In this document: positions 32,440-44,511 of the stretch, piece by piece
Layout of the letters: every line of letters starts with the position of its first letter
Position numbering within the stretch: the first letter of the stretch is position 1
NCBI GenBank assembly: GCA_034440615.1
Contig: JAOTOM010004685.1
Span: forward strand, 150,001-214,000
Length of the DNA stretch: 64,000 nt
From: Ashinkailepas kermadecensis
Lineage: Eukaryota > Arthropoda > Thecostraca > Neolepadidae
Direction: 5' to 3'
Program-made: the position numbers and the translations under genes
Notes under the pieces: model-generated
What the model saw: the letters and a program-made list of their open reading frames with translations, nothing else
Databases searched by the model: none
Told to the model about the DNA's origin: nothing

Positions 32440-35010
32440 AACGAACCCTGGTCCTACCCAGTTCTTTTTTGGACCCGTTGCATTTTTCGTCGTCTACGGA
32501 TGTGTTTTAGGGCTCCAGCCAATTTTTATTAAGGGCCTGGAACATTTTGGAGATTCGGCTCTTTTTTAAGTTTTGCTGCTTTTCGTGCACCGACGATATT
32601 TTGTGAAGTACCGGCGCGTTTTTGAAGATCACGATGTGTATATTTGGTGTCCAGTCGTTTTGTTCCTTTTTAGGGTCATGTGGTGCTTTGAGGTCCCAGA
32701 CTGTTCTTGAGGCCCGATTCGGTCTCATGGCCCCGGTGTGCTTTTATGGACTCCGTGGTGTTTTTCTAAAGCTCCCGGTGTGTTTATTTCGAGCTGTAGC
32801 GCAATTTTTAGGGACCTGCCGCAACTTGCGAAACTCGGTATACTTTGAAGGGCCCGGTGCATTTTCGGCCTCCCGTTGTATTCTTAGGGTCCCGCTGTAT
32901 TTAATTGGGGCTCCCGACGCACATTTGTGGGATCTAGCACGATTTTAGAGGCTCTGGTGTAATTTCTCGGGGTCCCGGCGCGACTTTTCGGGCCCAAGCG
33001 CGTAATTCCGGCAGGATCTGAAGCCAGCTTTCTGGGTTCGACGCAATTTTTGGTGCCTTCTGATTTTTTAAGTCCGAGTCACGGCGTTATTTTTCGGGCC
33101 CCTGGCGCCATATTCTTGTGTCGAGCCGCGATTTTTCGAGCTCCAGTATGTTTTTTTGGGCCGCATGCTATTTTTTAAAGGCATCTGGTGGTATGTTTAT
33201 GGCTCCGGAGCGATTTCCCTGACTCGGACATATATTTTTCGGAATGTTTCCTTATTTTGGAGGGCACCGGCTATATTTTCCTCGGGCTCCAATTCGATAT
33301 CTGTTGTCATGGTGTGCTTATTCATCGCCATCGGCGTCACTTTTTTTGGGAGACCCAAAGAGAATTTTCGATGCCCCGACCAGATTTTCTCGGACTACCG
33401 ACGGGAATTATGGGTCCCGAGCATGATACTTGGGGGCTCGGCGCGAGTTCGTGGGGAGCGTTGCACTTCACTGGGCCCCAGCGCGATTTTGTTGGGCTCC
33501 GGCGCAAATTTTCAGCCCGGTGCAAGATTTTTTTGGTGCCAGCTGTATTTATGTAGAGCCCCCAACGCCAATTCTCGGGGCCCCGACACGAGCTTATGGA
33601 GCCCAAGAACTATTTTTGGGGACCCGGCGCGATTCTTGTCAGCCCACGCCTTCAGGAGGCGGGAGACATTTTCCTCTTGGGTACGCAACTGCGGCTGCTC
33701 AACGAGTTTTTCTTCAGCCGATGGCATCCTTCAATGTAGCAGAAAAAAGCCCTTTGAATAATTATGTTTTCAGGATCTGTTCGGATTTATTTTCTGTGCT
33801 CGAGTGGATTCGATTATGAGTGCCTTTCCGATTGTTGGGGTCGAGTTCTATTTTTTGTAAGTCCCATGCGCGATATTTGTAGGCCCCGATACGATTCTCG
33901 GGGCTCCTGGTGCATCTTTGTCGTGCCCCAGCACGCTTCTTTTCCGGGATCCGACGCGTTTTTAGGGTCTTTCACGCAATTGTTCTAGCCGCAGAGTGAC
34001 GTTCCGTGTAGGGATTGATATTTTGGAAGCCGGCTTCGACTTTTTGGGCTCCGGCAGGATATTTTGGGCCCCCGTCTTCATTTGTTGGGATCCCTATTGC
34101 GAGTTTTAGTGGCCTCGACACTTTTTTGGTGGCTGGACACGTTTTGGAGGCTTTTGAAGCTATTTGTTAGGTCCCGGAATGATTTTCCACGTCAGGACTT
34201 TTTTATCTCGTTTTCCCGGCTTCATTCTCTTGGGTGGTCCCGATGAGACTCTTGGGGCCCTGGTGCGACCTGTCAAGCCCCTAGCGTGATTTTCAGAGGA
34301 CCGGGCGCGACTTTTTGGTACCGCCAGGCTCAGAGTGATTTTCAGGGTCCCCGGCCCGACCACTTGGGGTCCCCGTCGCGATTTTCAAAAACCTGGCACG
34401 ACATTTTTTGGCCCCCAACGTGATTTTCATGGCCCAGGCGCGAATTTTTTGCAGCCCCAGCGTGATTTTCATGAACCCCGATTCTACTTTTTGGGAGCCC
34501 CAGTACGATTTTCAGGGGCCCGACACGATCTTTTGGACCCCAGCGTACTTTTTAGGGGTCCAGCCTTGTTGGCCCCATCGTGATTATCAAGGTCCCCGGC
34601 ACGACTTTTTGGGCATCCAGCATGATTTTTAGGAGCGCATATGCGACCTTATGAGGCCCCCAGTGTAATTTTCAGGGTACCCGGTCCGACTGTTTGGGGA
34701 ACACAACTCGATTTTCCGGGGGTTCGTCCCGACCTTTTGGACCCCAGCGTGACTTTTAGTGGCCTGGCCAGTCTTTTTTGGGCCACAGCGTCATTTTCTG
34801 GGGCCCCGGCGAGACTTCTTGGGTCCCCAGCGTGATTTTCAGGAGTCCGGTCTAACCGTTTGAGGACACAGCGTGATTTTCGGGGTCCCTGCGCGACTTT
34901 TTATGGGGCCCAGCGGTATCTTCAGGGGTCCGGTCCCAATTTTTGGAGCCGCCGGCGTCATTTTCAGGAGCCCCAGAACGATTCTGGGGGCCCCAATGTG
35001 ATTATTTGGG
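32440..35010. repeat. Long, very degenerate minisatellite
   Basis: Over 2.5 kb, motifs such as gggccccagcgtgattttca and cgcgactttttgggccc recur about every 28-32 bases in strongly diverged form. Clearest at 34300-35000, fading towards 32450. No exon-like frame. The regular Gly/Pro/Phe-rich short ORFs here reflect the repeat. Confidence 0.75.
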
Positions 35011-35639
35011 ACCTCATAACCTCTCTGGGGTTGTTCTAGTTATAGTTGTTCTAGTAATAATGTTCTCGTTCTTTTTTCATACTTCCATGCTGGGAATTTC
35101 CACCAAGTGGCCTTGTGCAAATCACCGGAAATTTGCTTACCGGAGCGCATCATGGCTGGACATAAGTATTGAAGCAATTTGTGTTCAATCGGCTCGTAAA
35201 ATGAATGATACGAGGCTGATTTCATGCTGCAAAGAGATTTGGCATAGATGCACAAAAATGCAGCTTGAGTATTGTGAGGTTACTGGTTATGCTGAATGAG
35301 AAAAGTGTGTTAGAGAACAAAGGGCAAAGAAGCACAGCACATGAGCATGCATCAAACTAATATTAATTCCGAAGTCGTTTCGGTTTTTCACTAGACTGAC
35401 GCACACGGCATTTCCTGTAAACATCATCCTTGCTCCACCCCCGCCTCTGCTCGCTGCCGCTGTCAGACACGCCTCCAGCACGGAAAACCCCCTTGGCCAG
35501 CATCTAACCAGCTGTGTGGGAGCTTGTGACGTCACTGGCCAACCGGTGTCCAGTTCACTGCAGGATCCGTGTGTACTCGGGCGGTCCACTGACGTAGTGT
35601 GACGTCACTGGTCCACCTGGTGTCCAGGTCCAGACTAGT

Positions 35640-35790
35640 GTCGAATGGAACAGGAGCGAAAGCGGAATAGAGTCGAATGGAACAAGATCGAAAGCGAGTA
35701 GAGTTTAATGGGACAAGGTCGAAAGCGGAATAGAGTGGAATGGAATAAGGTCGAAAGCGGAATAGAGTCGAATGGGGCAACGTCGAAAAT
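35640..35790. repeat. 30-bp tandem repeat
   Basis: About five copies of gtcgaatggaacaaggtcga followed by aagcggaata, 29-30 bp apart. Intronic. Confidence 0.88.
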
Positions 35791-36604
35791 AGTGTACTCG
35801 AAGTGTTTTCCTGGCAACGCCAACTGTCCAATATACAGCATCGGATTTACCGGCGATCCCACAAAAAACCTCAGTCTCGCAATCTCACAATCTCACAAAT
35901 CTATCTTGATAGCAAAACAACAACCATCAGCCGCGGCGGCTACCGCCCGCTGCACGGTGAGCAACTAACACCGACGCACAGGCATACGCGGTGTCGGGGC
36001 GGACAAATCGTATACTAGGCGTGCAACAACTGGCGACTTCCTAACGGGGAACATGTGGTTGCAAGAGCGGGGCCTACCGCGAACGAGAACACCAGCTGCA
36101 ACATAGTCGGACACGGCACTCGTCACCAACGGATAATGTCGCGTCGGCTGCCACAGCAGGTGGTGTACTAGTACACCGTAGTACTAGTACCCAAGTATTA
36201 CGGTGATCGTTCGATTCAGGCGTCGCCCGGACCGGATCCGCCGCCACGGCCACACCCTCGCTGCCGCCCAGCAATCCTAACAACACTGCAGAAGCTTCAG
36301 CAGCGGTCCGGTGCACCACCGCAGAATCCAACCCGAATCGTCGCTAACGGCGAGCGTGACATGCTCAGCTCCTACAGGGGGAGTGTCTCCCCCCCCAACC
36401 AATGCGTTCACTCCGCCCGCTCAGAGCAGGGGGCGGCGCCAGGTCAGCCCTCCCGGCCGGGGCTGAGGGCAGCAGAGGGCGGTCGGTCCCAGGCCGGGAA
36501 CAGGAGCAACCGTTGCCCGGGCGAGCCGTGACAATGCCGCCTCAATGCGCGGGTGCTGCTGAGGGCGCCGCCTGTGTGGCCGGTGGCCGCCGCCGCAGCC
36601 CGGC

Positions 36605-38250
36605 TGGGCGGGCCGCCCCTGAGACGGCTGCAGTACAGCCGGGAGCGAGCCGGACTGCCCCCGAGATGGCTACAGTACAGTCGGGGGCGAGCCGGACTGC
36701 CACCGAGACGGCTGCAGTACAGCCGGGAGCGAGCCGAGCCGGGCTGCCCCCGAGACGGCTGCAGTACAGCCGGGAGCGAGCCGGGTCGACTCCGAGACGG
36801 CTGCAGTACAGCCGGGAGCGAGCCGGGTCGACTCCGAGACGGCTGCAGTACAGCCGGGAGCGAGCCGAGCCGGGCTGCCCCCGAGACGGCTGCAGTACAG
36901 CCGGGAGGGAGCCGGGCCGCCCTCGAGACGACTGCAGTACAGCCGGGAGCGAGCCGGACTGCCCCCGAGACGGCTACAGTACAGTCGGGGGCGAGCCGGA
37001 CTGCCCCCGAGACGGCTACAGTACAGTCGGGGGCGAGCCGAGCCGGGCCTCCCCGAGACGGCTGCAGTACAGCCGGGAGCGAGCCGGACTGCCCCCGAGA
37101 CGGCTGCAGTACAGTCGGGGGCGAGCCGGACTGCCCCCGAGACGGCTGCAGTACAGTCGAGAGCGAGCCGGGCCGCCCTCGAGACGGCTGCAGTACAGCC
37201 GAGAGCGAGCCGAGCCGGGCCTCCCCCGAGACGGCTGCAGTACAGCCGGGAGCGAGCCGAGCCGGGCTGCCCCCGAGACGGCTGCAGTACAGTCGAAAGC
37301 GAGCCGGGCCGCCCTCGAGACGGCTACAGTACAGTCGGGGGCGAGCCGGACTGCCCCCGAGACGGCTGCAGTACAGCCGGGAGCGAGCCGAGCCGGGCTG
37401 CCCCCGAGACGGCTGCAGTACAGCCGGGAGCGAGCCGGGTCGACTCCGAGACGGCTGCAGTACAGCCGGGAGCGAGCCGAGCCGGGCTGCCCACGAGACG
37501 GCTGCAGTACAGTCGAGAGCGAGCCGGGCCGCCCTCGAGACGACTGCAGTACAGCCGGGAGCGAGCCGAGCCGGGCTGCCGCCGAGACGGCTGCAGTACA
37601 GTCGAGAGCGAGCCGGGTCGCCTCCGAGACGGCTGCAGTACAGTCGAAAGCGAGCCGGGCCGCCCTCGAGACGGCTACAGTACAGTCGGGGGCGAGCCGG
37701 ACTGCCCCCGAGACGGCTGCAGTACAGCCGGGAGCGAGCCGAGCCGGGCTGCCCCCGAGACGGCTGCAGTACAGTCGAGAGCGAGCCGGGTCGCCTCCGA
37801 GACGGCTGCAGTACAGCCGGGAGCGAGCCGGACTGCCCCCGAGACGGCTACAGTACAGTCGGGGGCGAGCCGGACTGCCCCCGAGACGGCTGCAGTACAG
37901 TCGGGGGCGAGCCGGGCTGCCCCCGAGACGGCTGCAGTACAGTCGAGAGCGAGCCGGGCCGCCCTCGTGACGGCTGCAGTACAGCCGGGAGCGAGCCGAG
38001 CCGGGTCTCCCCCGAGACGGCTGCAGTACATCGGGAGCGAGCCGGGTCGACTCCGAGACGGCTGCAGTACAGCCGGGAGCGAGCCGGACTGCCCTCAAGA
38101 CGGCTGCAGTACAGCCGGGAGCGAGCCGGACTGCCCCCGAGACGGCTGCAGTACAGCCGGGAGCGAGCCGAGCCGCCCCCGAGACGTCTGCAGTACAGCC
38201 GGGAGCGAGCCGAGCCGAGCTGGGCCTCCCCCGAGACGGCTGCAGTGCTG
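36605..38250. repeat. 42/48-bp GC-rich tandem array
   Basis: About 37 copies of gagacggctgcagtacagcc followed by gggagcgagccggactgccc and variants. Unit lengths are mainly 42 and 48, both multiples of three, so open frames of over 400 codons arise in several frames on both strands. There is no exon of the host gene at either end and no start context or conserved domain, so I read it as non-coding. Confidence 0.9.
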
Positions 38251-38568
38251 CGGAGTCGATATTGATGCCAAGACGTTTCAAGCCGCTGGCGAGGGCATCG
38301 GCGATGGCGACTCCCAACTATGATGGGTGACCACCAGGAAGAAGCGGACCCTTCGCCAGTACCAGGCGGCCTCAGCCGTCGGCGGGCACGCCACCTCACC
38401 GATGATGACAAGTTCGCGCGTCTATTCCCCCCTCTCTCTCTCTTCTCTCTCTCTCCGTCTCCAGGAACGATAACAAGTCCGCAAACCTCTTCCCTTTCTC
38501 CGTCTCAGGGGACGATGACAAGTCCGCGCATCTATTCCCTCTCTCCGTCTCCGAGGACGACAAGTCCA

Positions 38569-39151
<583 letters not shown>

Positions 39152-40485
39152 ATTCAGCCAGAGCAAACCCGATCCCTGAAACAATAGGGTGAGTGGGCTC
39201 AATTATTCGAGACCATGGATATTTTATGGGAGGTTAAATGGTAATATTGTAGTTATTATCGTGTTCACAACAAATGAATTATTATGAGGTACATATGTAC
39301 TGACCATTTCTGATTGAGACCTATCATTGCATACCCAACATCATATAAGCAAGTCGGAAAGCAAGTGCACAACGTGGAGAACATGAATGCGTACACCGGA
39401 TTATTGGTATCATGCTTCATATCAAATACAGGCCTTGATGAGCTGGATGCATCTTACACAACCATAAATGGAAGATAAGCATGATTTTGCAATGAGAATC
39501 ATGATTGAACACAATCCTAATTACCCCCGCCCAAAGGATGCGATGGATTTCTGACCGCACCAGTCAGGCACGCCATGAAAGATGCCGCCAACCCATCGAT
39601 CACCGGCCCTTGACAAGGCGGCCCGCCCAGTCGCACCCACTCCAGGGGTGGAAGCAATTACAGAAATATAAGATACACGATTGCGGCAGGCTGAGTTTGG
39701 CCAGAAAGTTACTCGATTTACACACTCCGGCAGGCAAAGGGTTAAAAGTAAGAAACCCTTTTTCCAGGGTACTTAGGAAGTGTAATTTATTCTTCAGTTC
39801 GAGCGAAGTCAAAACTTGAATATTATTCTGCTCAAGAAAGTCTTTATCAGTTTAAAACGATACTTCACGGTCCCAGAAAACTAATAGTTCCAACTCACAT
39901 ATTTAGGGGTGGTTGGAAAAGTACACGATCCATTTCAATTAGTCTAGTAGCTTCCATGGCAGTAGGGATCTTATAACATATATTATGGCTAAACTAGGAA
40001 GAATGCAATGTCGCAATGCAAAACACAAATTGGGAAGAACGTATTCTATTTGAGCCACTTATCTAATTTTTTGGCAGCCCATGTTATGCAAGCTGATCTA
40101 AGTGGGTTAAAACCACCAGCGTGAATTAATTCCTGGTGGCTGCTACCGACTAGGCTCAATTTTTTGCCGTAACATTTTAATGTAATTGTAGTATTGGCCA
40201 TCCATTTCGTGTCAGTATATTTGTGAAGCTTGCAGTGTAGTTTTTGCGGGTACCAATGACAACGCATCCAATCAGATCCCATTTACTCTCTCTACTACTA
40301 CCTTACTACTACCATTTACTCAGCTCATTTATGGACGCACATGCAACAAATTGTAATGCATTACATTGCCGTAGTATCACACAAAAACTCCGAAATATAG
40401 CTAGTTGTACGGAACACAAACTTGCACGTCATACATACACATAATGTCGTCAGTGTGTTTGGCCTCCCACCACCGCATCGTCTAC

Positions 40486-40642
40486 CTTGAGCGTCAGCAT
40501 CAGCTGTGAGGTCAGCTGGCCGATCACGTGCCCGCTGGAGGCGGTGACGTGCGCCGGCAGCTGGAGACGACCGGACAGCACCTCCAGCGCGTGACTGCCA
40601 GCGGCGGCCGGCGCGCCGTCGGCCGAGCCTCGTGCCTCCGCC
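40486..40642 (-). CDS. cep290: CEP290 exon 15
   Basis: Acceptor GCGTCAG, donor CTCAAG/GTAGAC. Codes for AEARGSADGAPAAAGSHALE and LQLPAHVTASSGHVIGQLTS, matching human GIDLPDGIAPSSASIINSQN. About 20 human residues before this point have no counterpart here. Confidence 0.85.
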
Positions 40643-41131
40643 CTGACGCCGGGCGGGGAAACATACTGTTGCCACACAGATATCGCACACCACGAAAATG
40701 TAAACACATGAGATGTCCTTAACTGGGCGGGAGTGACGTCTGGTCGAGGCGCCCTGCAGCCAAAACAAACTAAGATGTCCTTAACTGGGCGGGAATGATC
40801 AAGTCTGGTCGAGGCACCCTAGAGCCCAAATATCTAACTAAGATGTCCTTAACTTGGACGTGGATGATGCGATTGGAAATTTCCGCATCATATTTTCGGA
40901 CCAACCATTCCCAATGCGTGTTGCCTTTTACCGCACTTTCTGCCCTCTTTGGGCCCATCCTACTTCATATCTCCACCTAATTTCACGAACGTCAATGGAA
41001 TACTGTAGAACTTCTAAACGAAGATCCATCCATCTTCCAGCTGCGGCTTTAGAGCGTACCTCCGTCATCGGTCACACAGCGCCATCTACTCATCCGTCCA
41101 AATGGAGCGTCGTTCCGGCGGCGCCACTGAC

Positions 41132-41297
41132 CTGGCGGCTCGCAGCTGGTCGCGCAGCTCGGCGTTCTTGCCCTCCAGCTGCTGCAGCATCGAGTAGGGC
41201 ACGAGCGCGGCGTGGTACTCGCCGACCAGGCCGCGCGTGTCCATCGCCTGCAGCAGCGCCTCCAGCGACGGCGCCGCCACCTTGACCGCACTCACCG
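41132..41297 (-). CDS. cep290: CEP290 exon 14
   Basis: Acceptor GGTTCCAG, donor CCAG/GTCAGT. Codes for VKVAAPSLEALLQAMDTRGL and QQLEGKNAELRDQLRAA, matching human IIPSLERLVNAIESKNAEGI and LTGRNEELRQELRES. Confidence 0.92.
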
Positions 41298-41443
41298 CTG
41301 GAACCAGCGTGGGTACGTCGCTGCGTGCATGAAGACGACTGACTGGCCAATGAAGCGTCGGGGCGTACATGACGCTAACGGTGATATCAGTGAGGCATGG
41401 ACTGCACACATGTATTCAAGTAATAATATGCTTATATATATTT

Positions 41444-41451
<8 letters not shown>

Positions 41452-41478
<27 letters not shown>
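41452..41478. repeat. Short (TA)n microsatellite
   Basis: A TA run followed by a longer AT-rich stretch with catatatata elements, in CEP290 intron 13. Confidence 0.9.
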
Positions 41479-41480
<2 letters not shown>

Positions 41481-42006
41481 ATACATATCTGCATCCGTAC
41501 ATATATATACACATATATAATATACATACACATATCTGCAATACCACTATCAGTTGATAGTGTTATCGCTCTTCAAGTGGTGCTAGGTCGATGACATAGG
41601 CACAGTTGATGGCACAGGCACGGTCATGTTGTTCCCATATCATCGACGTTGAGAAAGGGTGTGTACGAGGTAGTTTGAACAGGTAAGATGGGAATAGGGC
41701 GGAGAGCACTGAATGGGGGGGGGGGGGGTCGATGAATTTGTCATGTCTACATCAGTGAAGAGGACAACACCTTTACATGAGACGATGATAATCATGATCG
41801 ATAATGATGTTGATGATGCCGGAATTGATGTAAATGTAACGTTTAGCTCATGCAGCATTTGTTCTCTTTTGCCAGACTATTCAGTTATTTCTTGCCTTGC
41901 ACCATGCGCATCGTTCTAAATTAATTTATCTAGCAAGAGGTGAAACACCTTGTCCATCTAAGCGTTCCGGTAGGCCCCACCCCCTTCCCCCCACAGCGAG
42001 CCGTAC

Positions 42007-42164
42007 CGTCCTGCTCCCGTATACTCTGCAGGATCTCCCGCATGCCCTGACGCAGCTTGTCGTTCTCGGACAGAGCCTGCGCCATGGCGCGCTCCGATTG
42101 GCCGAGCTTGTCGCGCGCCGCCACCAGTTCCGTCTCCAGATTGGCCAGCCGCTGGAATGCGTCG
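42007..42164 (-). CDS. cep290: CEP290 exon 13
   Basis: Acceptor CCCGCCAG, donor GGACG/GTACGG. Codes for DAFQRLANLETELVAARDKL and LSENDKLRQGMREILQSIRE. Human has LVEENKQLEEGMKEILQAIK. Phases 2 in, 1 out. Confidence 0.92.
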
Positions 42165-42622
42165 CTGGCGGGAGTTTTTTGCCAGTCGGCGGCCGGAGGA
42201 GCTGTGGACGGAGCCGAACGGCCGACTGTGAGACGATCACCGAGTGCCGAGCAAGCGCAGCACGGCTGTGTATGCGGATGACCGAATCAAAACGTTGGAC
42301 GTCAATGATACGAAACGTTCCAGCCCCAAAAGCGCCAGCCAATAGCAATGATCACCTACAGGCAGCTAGAAACCACCACCGTCCACTTAAATTAGAGACG
42401 TAGGCGGCCAATATATAAATTATTCCTCTGTGATATCAAGTTGTTGGTGCAGCGTTACACATTCAGTACGCATGCGCGTGTCCCTCTCTATCCTCCATCG
42501 AAGCCGCGACGGCGGGGCAAATGCGCTGCGTAGCCACACTCCAGTACTGGCTTTACGTCAGGTGGGCCGAGTCTTCAACGGGCCGGACCACCACGGGAGC
42601 GACAGGCCACCGCTGACCTGAC

Positions 42623-42738
42623 CCGAGCCGCTTGACGTAGTCCCAGAACTCCTTGCGTTGCCGACAGATGTCTCTGATCTCGTCGGCGGTGAGGCCCGCC
42701 TGGCCTCCGGAGCGCATCTGTCGACTCAGCTTGCGATT
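42623..42738 (-). CDS. cep290: CEP290 exon 12
   Basis: Acceptor GTGCCGCAG, donor CTCGG/GTCAGG. Codes for NRKLSRQMRSGGQAGLTADE then IRDICRQRKEFWDYVKRLG, matching human RGKRSATSGLTTEDLNLTEN. A 35-bp tandem array occupies the intron just upstream. Confidence 0.85.
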
Positions 42739-42764
42739 CTGCGGCACACCGGGGGTCGGCTGCG

Positions 42765-43190
42765 GGGTGACTGAGCGGTACCGGCGGTCAGCCGTAGGGT
42801 GGCTGAGCGGTACCGGCGGTCAGCCGTAGGGTGGCTGAGCGGTACCGGTGGTCAGCCGTAGGGTGGCTGAGCGGTACCGGCGGTCAGCCGTAGGGTGGCT
42901 GAGCGGTACCGGTGGTCAGCCGTAGGGTGGCTGAGCGGTACCGGCGGTCAGCCGTAGGGTGGCTGAGCGGTACCGGCGGTCAGCCGTAGGGTGGCTGAGC
43001 GGTACCGGCGGTCAGCCGTAGGGTGGCTGAGCGGTACCGGCGGTCAGCCGTAGGGTGGCTGAGCGGTACCGGTGGTCAGCCGTGGGTGGCTGAGCGGTAC
43101 CGGCGGTCAGCCGTAGGGTGGCTGAGCGGTACCGGCGGTCAGCCGTAGGGTGGCTGAGCGGTACCGGCGGTCAGCCGTAGGGTGGCTGAT
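42765..43190. repeat. 35-bp tandem array upstream of the exon 12 acceptor
   Basis: Twelve copies of gtagggtggctgagcggtac plus cggcggtcagcc, with a few ggtggtcagcc variants and one 1-bp deletion. It begins about 30 bases from the exon 12 acceptor. Units contain no exon sequence. Spacers are part of the repeat, so not a CRISPR array. Confidence 0.94.
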
Positions 43191-43393
43191 GAACACCGGG
43201 AGTCAACTGTGGGGGAAGGTGGCCAAGGATACGAGAGGGTCAGCCATGGCGACCAGCAGGGAGGCACTGAGAGTCGACCAAAACCAGGTGTCATACTGCT
43301 GTCGGTTGATCATTGGTTTTTACGACACGTCGACCGTTGAGTCATGTAGCGTCGCCAATCTCTCACGCCGATTGGTCGCGGGCGAAGAGTAGC

Positions 43394-43463
43394 GACAGGT
43401 GAGACTCGAATCCACAACCTTTCGATTGTGAGACGAGCATCTTACCCCTAGACCACTCGTCCC
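43394..43463 (-). repeat. tRNA-Val-like pseudo-tRNA, probably a SINE head
   Basis: Minus strand: an A-box-like tggtctaggggtaag and B-box-like ggattcgagtctc at tRNA spacing, with a CAC triplet where the anticodon would be. The T-stem has a mismatch and the acceptor ends pair poorly, so it is not a working tRNA. It may be a relic of a tRNA-derived SINE. Confidence 0.5.
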
Positions 43464-44378
43464 CGGTCATACTGCTGTCAGAAGTGACCGACGTCACGAG
43501 CACGGCAAGGGAGTGGTCCTCGCGACACCAGTAGAGAAGATAGCGGTGGTTACAGTCATATGGTGGAGAATGGCGATCAGGACAAGAGGGATGACTGAGA
43601 GATAGAACGATGAAGAACTGAGCAGTATCCACTACCGGCGTCGCCGAGGTCACTCTGGGAGGTCAGTGTCGAGTGTTCGATGGGAACGTGCGGAGACTAA
43701 AATGGCACGCAGCTACGGGATGAAAAGTCACATGTAGGAGAAGACCTTGCATTGTAATCACATCTTCAGGATGTTTCAATTTCAATCAAAATCCACACCT
43801 GGTATTCAACGAAAACAAAACATTACCCATGACTGCCTTGGTCCAGTTTGAAGACAGAGATCTCCCAGCAGATCAGATGCCTGATCACAAACTGGAGCTT
43901 TTTTGGCATGAGTTCTGGTCTTTGTACGTATACTACATTGGTCTGGGCTACAGCCTTCTGCCGTCCCAAGAAGAAAAGCGTATGTCCCCGTTCGGGTCAG
44001 TGCAATTTTCGTCTCTCTACTTCTGACCGGTTCGAATTCATATAGGCGATAATCACAGCATTTCTCAGTTGAATTGTACCGATATGTACTGCAATTGCCC
44101 GTGGACATAGAGGAGTAGATTCCAATGAATGCACAATACATTTGCGCTTTGCTTACTCGGGGGGGCAGCCTTGTCTAAGTTGAGCTATCCTATTCAAGTA
44201 TCTAGAATTGTCCATACGGGAACACAGTGCGTGCGCTTTGTATTCTTCAGTCTAGACAGATCGTAGAAGACAATCCTCTGACCAATCATCTATAATTATA
44301 TTAAATTTGCATATTCACTCTTCTCTTGAAGAGCTTTTCCTTTCTGCGCTCAATATATACGTCTATTCTATGCTTTAC

Positions 44379-44511
44379 CTCCAGCTTGAGGGCAATCCGC
44401 TCCTCCTCGAGCTTCTCCACCTCCCGCTCCAGCACGTTGACCAGCTTCTCCTTGCCCGAGTGTTTCTGCACGAGTTGCGCTGCCTCGTGCGGCTCCATGC
44501 CCAGCCGAGTC
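44379..44511 (-). CDS. cep290: CEP290 exon 11
   Basis: Acceptor TTCCGCAG, donor CTGGAG/GTAAAG. Codes for TRLGMEPHEAAQLVQKHSGK and EVEKLEEERIALKLE. Human has ERVGLEPKTMIDL and IESLEEERLDLKKK. Phases 2 in, 0 out. Confidence 0.92.

Noticed and set aside
33156..33819. ORFs of 122-201 codons in the 32-35 kb region
   Set aside because: They follow the decayed minisatellite; no splice sites or homology.
35287..35589. Possible extra CEP290 exon near 35.4-35.5 kb
   Set aside because: Exons 15 and 16 join in phase without a gap relative to human CEP290, and the frame here has no coiled-coil character.
36402..38411. ORFs of 433-570 codons on both strands
   Set aside because: All are translations of a 42/48-bp repeat in overlapping frames, without domain, start context or splice evidence.
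42765..43190. CRISPR-like regular repeat
   Set aside because: No unique spacers, the unit is contiguous, and the DNA is a eukaryotic intron.
43394..43463. A functional tRNA-Val gene
   Set aside because: Mismatched T-stem and acceptor stem; kept only as a tRNA-like relic.
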